Source: Coturnix japonica
Taxonomy: Eukaryota > Chordata > Aves > Galliformes > Phasianidae
DNA length: 64,000 nt
Direction of reading: 5' to 3'
Assembly: GCF_001577835.2 (NCBI RefSeq)
Contig: NC_029521.1
Coordinates: 21,172,470-21,236,469 of the forward strand
The notes under the pieces were generated by a model. It saw only the letters and a program-made list of their open reading frames with translations. It was not told the DNA's origin and searched no databases. This document shows, in pieces, positions 13,345-25,300 of the stretch (position 1 is the stretch's first letter; every line of letters starts with the position of its first letter). Both the position numbers and the translations under genes were made by a program.

Positions 13345-16300
13345 GATTGCATTAAATTTTCCCGGCTGTATTTTATAGTAGCAGGAGAGAATCAATATGT
13401 CGTTTATAAAAAGCTATAATCTATTTGTTTGCTCAATTAATAGTATTGCTATGGGGATATGAACTCATCAGTGTCCCACGCGCTACTTGAAGCTCTAGAA
13501 AAGAGGCTTATTTTCCATCCTCCTGCATGCAACAGACTGAACCCTCTACTTGCATTGTGTGCTGCAAAGTCTTGATCTATCAAACCAGGTCCAGGATTAG
13601 CTCCAGCCATACAGCTGGGAGAGGCACAGAAATGCCATGGAAATCAAAGCCTGGTGGGATTTCTGTTGTCTTGAGATGAAAGGTAAGACTGGAAAATACA
13701 GGCTGACTTCAACTGTAATGTAAGGAAAGAAATCAGACATAAGCTTGTTTTCCTGAGAAGCAATGAAGTTTGAGTTGAGTTGCTGAATTTGATCTCTCTC
13801 TAGCTTGTACTCATCGGATCAGAAAAAATAACGGTTCCCTGTTTTTTCATCTTTCAGCCCTCCCTTCATCCCACTTCCTTGTGACTGTAACTCATTTCTC
13901 CCTTTGGGCCACTACCTCCCTAATTCTACCTGAGATCTTGATCTTTCTGCAAGGAAGGGTGAGAACTCCTAGACTGCTTGAGCAATCTTGCCTCCCAGAC
14001 AGGCTAGCATGAAAAAACTCTGTAAAGAAGCAGCTTCCTTACCTGGAACACCAGGGGGTCCAGTGGGGCCCATTGGTCCTGGAGGACCTGGTGGACCTGG
14101 TAGAGCAATAGTTGATGAACCCTCTGAAATGCAAACACAGACACTTGTACACATACAAATACACGCAGATGCAGCAAACATGCAACAAATCTGTTCTCAA
14201 AGAATTATACGACCATCTGTAGCATATGTATTCTCCCAACACTGAGAGCTGCCAGTATGGGTCTGGCACACAATCAAGATTAATTTGGATGGGATAACAA
14301 AAAAAAAAACCAGAAAGTTGTCCAAAAGTGGAAGTGTCTGAACTCTCACAGCAGTACATACCAGCACTTATGACTTTGCCTGGAGCTCCAGGTTCTCCTG
14401 AGAAAAGAAAGAGATAAATATGAACTTCATTTATGGGAAAGATCTGTCACTAGCTCAATTACATGGTCTTATCCCTCTTACTAAACATGTGATTTCTATT
14501 CTCTTTGCCCTTGATCTCTCATCTATGAAACTGTATTATTAGAATGTCATGGAGGAAGCAAAAGAGCTCACTTAAACCAGAGATCATTCATATTCTCTCT
14601 GATTTTTCCAAGACTGTATCTGCCAGAATAGACAACAGGACCTTCAGAGGCAGGTGCCCATCAGAGGCAGGTGCACAATTTCTACTGCAGTTACCAGACA
14701 TCATACTCGCACATCCAGAGTAGAACAGATTTTGTTAAGGTCTTCTCTTCCAGAGAACCAACTATGCCAAGTGCCTCAGCAGACACACTGCACTTTGTGT
14801 TTGGTCAGGGAGGTTCTGGCTATTGCTTGATCCACAAACCTTCCTTTCCTAGAGCCACTAGATGCCACTGTTGATTCAGAGACTGGTCAACAGACCTCCC
14901 TAAAACGAAGTGCGTAGAGAGAAATCAAGTATTAAGGAAAAAACAAAACTCACCTTTAGCCCCCGGTCTGCCTGGGTTGCCTGGAAGTCCTACAGTGAGG
15001 AAGAAGAACAATTTGAAATAATTAGTAGAAACATTGTTTGGTTTTATGCATATAATCCAGTGAGTTTCACTAATAGATTTATAGAAGGCATTTCCTACTC
15101 CAGAACCAGGCTTTCAGCATTTACAGGCAGGTTGTGTCTGCTTCACAAGGTGGAGGAATTAATGGTGGACTGAGGTGGGAGTGTCCTTGGGCAGAGGTAG
15201 GGGCTTCCTATCTTTCCCTGCTCCCTAAGTTTGCCTGTATCTCACAGATACTGCTCCCTTTTCAGAGGCTCCTGGATAAATTCCCTGCTGATTTGCCCCC
15301 TGAGACTACTGCCTGTGAAACATCACATCCTTTTTTCCATCTCTACTACAACCTCACCCCTGCCCACTGTTTCTGCTGCCAACTACAAGGATTTTTCAGT
15401 GATACACAGGAAACTAAACGTGCTCCCAGGCTCTGCATTCCTCAAAACTTATGCACCAACCATAGAATCTGTCTCAAAACCAAGGGAGATGCAGAAACCT
15501 TGGAATATTACTTTAACAGCCCTATGCTGTGGAGAGGGAAAATTAGAAAGTTTGTTTTTTTGAGCCCATACCAAAAGTGCATCACTAATAAAATGGAACA
15601 TGGTGAGAAAACCTACCTGGTGGTCCTTGGGGTCCTGTGAGACCTAGGTGGGAAAAAAAAGGCAAAAAATCAAAGATTATTAAACAATTTTTCAAACAAA
15701 CTTTGGGCAGAAGGAAGAAAATGCAGGATTACATTTGCTTAAAATTACAGCACACTAGTGGTGCAAGTCAACTTAGCTCCTGGTATATAAACCGAATGTT
15801 GGCTTCTAACAGCTGAAATTCTTGTTTGTATTGTTCACAATCCTGAGATCACAAATGGTCTAGATTCCCTTTATATTTTACTTTCATTGCTTTCTCACAC
15901 TACAGAGATCCTCTGACAATATTAACTTCAAAAAAAAAGACCAGAAATTTTTGACAGAGATGTATCACTGATCAAGAAAACATTGTTTTTGTTCTCTGTA
16001 TGGTTTTACCTGGCTCTCCTGCATCTCCAGAAGGACCTGGAGGGCCTCGGGCTCCTGGCATTCCCATGAGACCTGGTTCACCTAGGAGTACAATCATGTT
16101 AACAACCTGTAATTCACTGATTTATAATTATCAATTCATTCAGACCTGGTCACTAGGCATCCTGCAGCACTAAACCTATCATATCCTCATAGCTGAGTGG
16201 TTAACTATCAGCATTACGTACTTGGAGATGAACAGAAAAAAGTTGTGTAGCGAGAATGTTTACAGCCAGTTCCATTATATATTGTAGTTCTGTGCTTACA

Positions 16301-19300
16301 AGGTTAACTTCATATAGTTTTTCCAAGACAGTGAGACATATCCTGCAGCATAAATCTGTTGCCACCATCTTCCACTCCTTTTACAAATCAGTCGCCAGCC
16401 ACATCAGAAAGTATTTGCTTTTCTATCTCAGAGGAATCTCTTACCTTTTTCACCTGGCTGTCCATCACGGCCAGCTTGTCCTGTTCAAAGAAAACAGATT
16501 GTTAGGGACTGCTGAAATATTAGCACAGTTGCCCTGTCCTCCTACAATGCAGACTACAGCCTTGGAAAACACAGTAAGTTGCATTGCCTTTGAATAAAAC
16601 CTTAGCTGTAGTTACTGAAGATCCTGAAAAAGTTCACTTCAAAGTGTAAGGACAACTTTTTGAGCACACAGACTCATTTTAGCTATCTAGAGAGAAGGTT
16701 GGTGATCACAATCAATGATTCCACTCCCAAGTTCTTCCCCTGTCTGAACTCATAGAAACAAATGCTTAGTAGAAATTACAGTGACAAAAAAACAGCTATT
16801 TTCTGTTACACACCTGCAGGTCCTTTAGGCCCTGGCTCTCCTGGAGGACCAGGTATACCTCTTGAGCCTTGTTCACCTGTAATTAGATGACATAAAAATG
16901 AATCAAATCTCGGTGAAGATATAATTTATGACTGTCAGTAATACATGGTGCCTTGCAATTGAAAAAAAAAAACCAAACAGCACTGATAGGATGTTCAAGC
17001 TTTATGACTTGTGAATTTCTCTGGGCATTAGAAATGCTTGAAAGAAGTGAATGCATGGGACATGAGGGAGAATTTCCACCCACCAAAAATAAGATTGCTA
17101 CCAAGGAGAGGATCTTTTTGATAAAAACATGGGTACAAAAATAAAATTCCTATAACCAGTAACATTTAATATTTTTTCAGGAAGCTAACTATCATTCGTA
17201 GGACTATATATATATATATATATTTTTTTTTTTTTAATTAAAACAATACCTATGTATATTGTACAAGCTAATACTTCAAGAATACAATCTACTGACCTGT
17301 CATTCCACGAGCTCCTTTCTCACCCTGATCACCTGCAGTACAGAAAAGGAAGGAGTCTGTGAGATTATTTCATTGTAAAATGTTTCCATCAGAGAACAAG
17401 TCTGCACTCTGATCAGAGCACAAATTAACAAGACAATGAAGAATACAGATAACTCTCATGAACAATACCCATATCTGAAGGAACCTAAAAAAAAGCGATA
17501 TACCTTTGGGTCCTTGGGATCCAGTAGCTCCTTTCTCACCTGAAAGATATACAGATGATTAAACAATAGGTAGTAGCAAGCCAGAAGGGAAAGGAATTTC
17601 AGGCATCAAGGAAATCCACAGGGAAATACAGGAACTCTGCATCCAAGAAACTTCAACTTCCTTTCCTTCATTATAGCTCCATCCATCATTATAGCACCCA
17701 GACCTCATTCAGGCTTTTCTATTACCTGTCTCTTCTGTTTCTCAATCTTTGCTTGTAATCACCAAGTCTGATACTCTTCCCCTTTCCCTTCCCTTATGTT
17801 TTTCTCTGCCTCTCACATCTCAGCGTGCCACGCTCAGGTTAAGTCTGTTGTTCAGAGTACTGCTGGAGAAGAACATCAGCCAGTACCACTGTGACTGCAC
17901 AGAGGAGTTTACCTTTAGCACCTGGGAGACCTGCTTCTCCTCTAAATCCTTGAAGGCCAGGAGGACCTGAAGAAAAATGGGATGAGGGAGTTAATTCATC
18001 CTACTCAACACTACAGAAGGCAAACTATGAAAAGCTATTGCTCCTTTTCTCTCTACTCCATAAGATGTCATAGCAAATAAAGGCAGCACTCACCTGGAGG
18101 ACCTTGAGGGCCTGGAGAACCCATTGGACCTGTGAATACAGAACATGAATTTTCTTTCAGTAACACCGCAATCAGAAAATGAACAAATCACTTTAGTTTT
18201 GCCCAACAGCATCAACAATCAAGTAGGTGTTTAGCAGAACAGAATCTCCCCAGCCACTATAACTGGTATTACAATCTCTTGAAAATCAGGATATTGAATC
18301 TATACAGCTTAATTCTTTTAACACTTACAAAATGGTTTTCCTTAAAGTAAGGTAAAGAGATTAAAACCTTCCATCTTTGCTGGGATCTATGTTTCAGCTA
18401 CAATTAATTCTTTTGATCCCAGTCACATGGACTGTAAAGGTGTAATGTTATTAGCACCCCATTAGTGATATGAAATGTATTATTTCTGAAAACAGAACAA
18501 GAACAGCTGGAAACATAACACATCTTAGAGATTGATGTTTTGGGAAACTTCTCTGCTGACCCCCCACTCTCACTAAAAATCTCCAGTTTATTGCTCTAAA
18601 CGCTATGTGTAGTTATGAAAGTCAATTTTAGTTAAAATGAGGACTATTGATTCACTTTTCGTATTATTGCAGTACAACACAAACGAAGCAAGAATTTTAG
18701 AGTGTTCATTTCCTCCTCACAGAGCATCTAGTCAATCCGCTAGGCTCTCACTGTCTATCTTGATACTTACCTTTAAGGCCAGCAGAACCTGGGGGACCAG
18801 GTGGCCCTGGAGGACCTGCAGCACCTGCAGAATAAGAACATATATGGATCCCATAGAATATAACTGTAATATCATTTTTTCCATTCCCTTATCTTCCATT
18901 ATTCTGTGTTCTGACAAGAGTCGCTAATAATCTTCTGGGTAATCTGCAGTTCAGATAAAAACACACAAACATGCACCGTACAAGAAAAAAAATCTCATCT
19001 TATTGGAATTTAGGACAAACAAGACAAATTTTGAAGCTTTGGGGAGGTGATGACCTTGATTCTAAGTGTTTTTGGTTCTTTCAAACTTAAGATTTGACTG
19101 TGCATTGTAGCAAAGGAAACAAACAAAAAGCCTTACTTGCCCTTTGCAAGCTTGACACAAAAACCCTTTTTGCCAAATTTGTCCATTCTGGGACACATCA
19201 AATATGAAATTTAGATTTGAATAATCAAAATCAAATTCCTGAAGTAACTGAAAGCTTTTGTCTATCTCTGCTTTACCAAAAAATCGGAAACCTAATTCCT

Positions 19301-22300
19301 ACCTCTGTCTCCTTTTTCTCCAAATCCAGGTGGTCCAGGCTCTCCTCGAGGCCCTGGCAGCCCTTCTCGACCTCTTTGTCCTATGGGACCTTCCATGCCA
19401 GGATCACCTACAGAAAACAAAAGCCTTGTTAGAATAGTTGTCTTTACAGCAGACACTGGGCAAGGAGGATCCATGCCTACCTCCATGGTGGAAGGCAATG
19501 ATCGCACCAAGCTAATGTCTGTAATTCCCACATCAATTATCAGTCTGCTTTGAGAGACTCAGCATTGATGGAGATGCTTACCCATGCTGCCCTTCTGTCC
19601 TTTCGGTCCTTCTGGTCCTTGGTGCCCCGCTGGACCAGGAATGCCTGGAAAGAAAAAAAGCAAAAAAATGTTCACAATCCTTATCTGTGTACTGCAAATG
19701 AATAGCCTGCAAGTTAGTGTAACAGAACCTGAAACCCTAAGGGATTCAGCAGCTGGTAAAGGATATACTTCTTGCAATGTGGGTACTTGAACAGGGATCT
19801 CTTTAGAAGAACACAGTACATAGAAGAGCACAAGAACATCATGCCAAGTATTCACATAGATGTGGAACTCTTTCAAACACAGCCTGGGATCTTCACACTC
19901 ACAAATTAGACATGTTTAACCATACAGAAGTCAGGCTGAGACTTTGCTTATAACCAAGTATCTGTAGTTCAGCATCGAGGTATTAATCAAAGGACTAAAT
20001 CTATTCACTATGTACTGACTCTTCAAAAAACCACTTGGAACTAGATTTGTAGTGCAAAACCTGTTCTTGTCAATGGTAACATCACTAATAGTCTTCCTCA
20101 AAGGGGAATTGTACTATTGCTCACCTGGGACACCGGGAAGTCCTCGATCCCCTACAGGGAGAAAGCGACAGTCAATTAGGAAAAAGTTTTCACCATTTTT
20201 CACACTGACTAATCTTCACCCCCATGTAAAAAAGAGCTAATGTTCTTGGTGTGTTTAGAGGTTCTGCCTTCCCACCAATGCCACATTGTATCCTTCGTAT
20301 TTATGCAATAGATTGAATTATTCACGCTACATGAAATCCTCTCAAGCACACTGTGATTAAGCCAGGTATGGTTTCATTCCAGGAATGACTGTCAACCAGG
20401 TAAAGGAAGCTCCAAGGTTCAAAATGAGTACTGATCTCTCTCCTACTGTGACCTCTAAAATTGCTTTTGCCAGGAAAAGTGAAGTTAATCACAAGAAAAC
20501 ATGAAACACTGGATGCATCAGTTTCCCTGTCTAACTTCCACAGAACCTGAGACAGCAAGAAACTCACCTTTGGGACCCATGTCACCTGAGAAAAAGAGAA
20601 AAATAAAAATAAAATCAGGATAAATCCTGGAGATATTTCTCCTTTTGATGTTGTTTTCTTGTTGCTCTCTAGCCTTCAATAAAACATGAACAAGTTTTGG
20701 ATGAATACAGACACTTCACAACTGCACAGTGCAGGACCAGACCCACCACAGTAGTGACATACAGGATCTGGCCTTTCAGCACTCTATAATGCATTGTGTG
20801 ATTGGATTTTCAGTATTAATACTGTGTGAAACAGGGCCCTCTACAGTTTAAATGGCAAACCAGCTTCATGTTCTTTAAGCACAAACCAGCACCAATTTTC
20901 TCACTGCCAACTACTCCTAGTGGCAACATCCATTCCAAACTTGAGCACTGCCAGAACCAAGTAACAGGACTAGGGAAGAGAAAGACTGTAAGGCTGTACC
21001 TTTCATACCAGGTTCTCCTCTCTCTCCTCGGAAGTAGCCTGCAACAGGAAATGAAGGTGTTGATAGACTGTATTACACAACAAAACAGCTAATTGCTTTG
21101 CATACAAAGATTCCACTAATTGGATTTTGAGGCTGCAGACAGCACAGGCTGTCAAACACTGTGGGAGTAGAGTTTCATCAAAAAGTCTGCCCTTTGCCAG
21201 CCCTTGAACCGCTGGGAGTTACATGAAACTTCTGAAGCTGGAAAATGTGGACTACTCACTTTTTAGCCTGCTTCCATCAAAACAAAAGTAAATAATATTT
21301 CCCTTGCTACTAAAAGTAGCACAAGAAATAAGCTGTGGATTCAATTTTTCATGCAGTTCTTTCAAGTTGAAAAATTCACTTGCTACAGTAAACAACACAT
21401 CCTGGTGCAGGATGGCATGCCCACGGCTTACCTTCTCATCCTGCTAGCTTTGGTGGATGCACCACCAGTGTCAGTGGCAGCACCCTGTGCCCCAGCAAAG
21501 CTTATCTGTGAGGACATGTGAGGGCTCTGCTTTTGAGAGACTGCATTGCAATCCAGAAGTCATTGTCTTTAGGCCCTTGGGAACTAAAATTCACTTGCTT
21601 CCCTTTAAATAATTTGGTCCAACACACCATCACAGGTATTTACTCTGCTCACCTCGTTCTATTTCCTTGTTCAGTCTGCTCTTCACCATCAACCAAACAG
21701 ATTCTTCATTTTCAAAAGAGAAAGCTGAAGATGGTGCTGCACCACGAACAAACTCCGCTTTAGAAGCATCTTTTTCTAAATACGGATTTCCTTGGTTGAC
21801 TGTCAGGAAGCTGTGATTTATTTTTTCCAGGTTATCCACACGAGATTTCAGTTTTCTCACTTCTTCCGCTGGAAGGTTAAAGTAAAACACTAGTAAAAAT
21901 GCTGATGTAGGCATGTGCCTGAAATACCAATTTCTAATAGCAGTGACAAGGCAACACCACAACAGCTATGGACAGTGGATTTAGCAGGATTATTTCTGCA
22001 ACTCCTTTTTTTTTTTTTTTTTAGCAGGGAAATCTGGAGTTTCAGTGACAGCTTTAGAATGTGGCAGTCTCTGAAGAGAAGAAAGACCTCAGGAGTTTCC
22101 CTACACTCCTCTCCCCAGGACTATACAATCCCTTATAGAAGGTTTATATTCGTTATTCATTCTTTCTGTCCAATTTTAATGTTTTGGTGGTGGTCACAAT
22201 TCTGAGTACTGAATGTGCTCCTCTGGTAGTGAGTTACAATTCACTTGGCTTCTTTCTGCCCCATAGAACATTTTGCTCCTCCATATATAAAACTCGTTCC

Positions 22301-25300
22301 TGCAAGCAGAAGGAAGACCCTATCTCTATATCTTTCCCTTCCCTCTTCTCACCTTAGCAGCGTTCTTTCTCATCAACAAGAATACACAGAGGCAGGATTC
22401 TGTTCAGTTGCAAATTTAAATACACAGAGGCCAGTGACCCAGGCCAGCTTTAGCAGCCATTTCTTACCCAGAGCAATGAGTCCAAAGAGTAATCCAAGGA
22501 GAAGCAGCCATGCCAGAAGCAAACCCAGGAGCCATTTCCACCAGCTACAGCAGGAACCACAGGGACACCAGGATGGTGCTGATCCAACTGCACCCCCTGC
22601 ATCACCATTCCTTATTTCTGAAAGAGGCAATTTCATGGTAAATAGCTCCTTAACTTCAGAGTAAATAATACCTTGAGAATAAGGACTCCAAGGTCAGATT
22701 ACACAAAGGGCAATGGAGAAAAATCTTTACATTTCACTCTGTGAACACTGGGTGTTACTCTAATCCATGTGGAAGCTGTAGACAACTTCCCAATGGAATT
22801 CCAACAGGGTATAACAGACAGCACTTTTTAAAATAACTGCTGCAAAAACACAATTGCTCTGGAGTCAATTTGTTCTACAGTTTTGAGCTGCAAGTAACAG
22901 CAATAGCCAGAATGGTTTGATCCCTCTCCTCCCCACAAATCTGTCCTGATAGCAGGATGCACTCTGCTGTCAGCTAGCTGATTCTCTCTAGCAGTTAGGA
23001 AATGCCACTACTGCCCATTCATCCACAATAAAATCACAGGTAACACTTTCTGTGGCATGTGTTTTGCTCGTTACAGATGGAGTAGCCTTCTAAACATGCC
23101 CTACCTCTAATGTCATCACACATAGATCATTCAAAATGCTCAAGGATAACAGCTTTTCGTATGCTGTGCTCTGATGCTCCCTCCAATGAAAGTATAAATA
23201 GCACCATTTACCTGCATATGTTTCTTTGTCCCTTGTCGCTGCTGATTTCAGTCCTCCTGTCATAATAACAAAAGAAAATTTAAGTCTTTCCATACACCAC
23301 CAATGTTGGAGCATGAGTTTGCAGGGTGAAGGTGCTAACGGAAGCAGAAGGAGGTAGCTCTCTTGTATTGCCACAAGGAAAAACTCATACCATTTGCATC
23401 TGATTTCAGGCCAGTATCTGCTGTGTAAGAGGAAAGCCCCTGCTTTTCTTTCTTCAAGGTGTCTTCTGCAAAGGATCCTAAATGGGAACAAAATGCAACC
23501 GAAAACATTACAACTGGAGTTCAATCGGGCCAGTCCTTTTCTCAGAGTTGAAAGGCACGGTTCTTATTAGGTAGCAACAACAGCTCTACCAGTTTAAGTC
23601 AGCTGCTGATCTATCTGTGGCTTTTGAAGTTCTTGAACTCCCGAGCTTTGAGAAATGTCCCAAGGCACACTCCGGAGCTTTAAAGGCAAAAAAAAGCTTC
23701 TGATGTGGTTAAAGGCTAAATGCCTGCCAGAGATTCATGGATGGCATATAGGTGTAGTGCCCTGAACTCTCAACTCCACAGATAGTTCATCAGGGTGCAC
23801 GCATAGGTCTGTTCTTATCATACTCCAGTCACACTACTCTCACTTCAGCTGCATCAAAGTTTACTGTCTCCAGAATATGTCTTGCAGAGATGTTTCTGAT
23901 TCATATCCCCCCTCTCCATTTTCTGCTCTCAGCAGACATATATGTAAGTCACACATCCCAAAGAAGAGAAATTACCTCCATTAAGCCCAGTGGAAGAGGC
24001 ACTAAAGACTTTGCCACTATCCTTTGACATGACTAAGAGCTCCATATCCTTCTTTGCTGGGGCATTCTCCTTCTCTAGCAGCAAGAACTTGCAGTCTTTG
24101 CGCAGGAAGTCATCTCCCTGGGTGCTCAAGATGGTCCCACCTGGAATATTGGTGAAGGATGGGAAAGAAGAGGAGATGGGTGTGTATTAAGAGTTTTAAC
24201 TACAAGGTACAACACACTTTTGTTCATCAAAACAGGGAGTCCCATTATGACTGGGTTTGCCACTTCTATGAGGAGACAGCAAAATACGCATCAGTCACTT
24301 GAAGATAAGAAGAACTGTGTGTCTTGTTAAACTTTAGAGATGTGTATTTCACTAGCATGGAAACAACTTCAACAGGACATGAAGAGTGTACACCACTCAG
24401 TTTACATACTGAAACATGTCTCAATGACCTCAAACACGTCCATTACATAATCATAGAAATTCAGTCTTAAGAGAGACATCCAAAGGTCATAAAAGCCGTC
24501 ACATCTCAAGCTAAAGAGCACTGTTAGCAGAGATATTCCATGAAGCACAAAGCACTTTATATACACGGGAGCCAGGCACGGTTATGAGGCTTTGAACTGC
24601 GGCTTGCAGAGGTTGAGCTCAGTACAAATAAGGCTAAAAGTATTAATGTGACCACCTTTTTGCCATTAAGCAATATCAAATACACCTGGAAAAGATGAAC
24701 CTCAGCCACTCAGAGATCGCAGGCCAGTAGAAAGACCTCAGTTTCTCTCATAAAATAAAACAATCAAACATCAAAAAGCCAACAATCTGATTATGCATAA
24801 GTGAGTTCCTTGATTTTCAAGTGGCCAAGCGTGATACATCTGAAAAACAATATTTAGGTGTAACCTTGCAAATATTTTGGTTTCAAATGAAACACAGTGT
24901 TGTGTGTCTTCTATCCAGTTACTTATCTGCTGAACAGAAGTAGTTACAGTAAAATTCTCCAAGCTACCATAAAGCGGGAGAGATGTGAATCAGGCCAGCT
25001 GATTTCTCATTCTGGCTCATTTACCTCCTTTTCAGAACACACTGGTAAGGGAGATGGCTGGTGACAAGTCATGCTCCTGAGGAACCACATGTTAGCACCA
25101 TGTGGACGAATCTCTAATTCACTTTTATCATGAAATGATTGTACAGAGCTATATCTAAGCAACTGTGAACAATACACTCACCTGCTGAGGCAGAGACACC
25201 AGTACTATTCATGGTGTTTGTCTGAGAAGTGTTCTTCACCCCATATGCTGCAATGAAGAAATCCCAGAATGAAAAAGATGGAGGATAACAAGGTACCTAC

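Noticed and set aside
13988-14245. Plus-strand glycine/proline-rich open frames (also near 4556 and 19584)
   Set aside because: They are antisense readings of Gly-X-Y exons: GGN and CCN codons give Pro and Gly on the other strand. The minus strand carries the splice signals and conserved flanks.
24440-24490. Possible degenerate CR1 tail (AATCATAGAAATTCAGTC)
   Set aside because: Only a short weak resemblance, with no terminal octamer or downstream CR1 motif.
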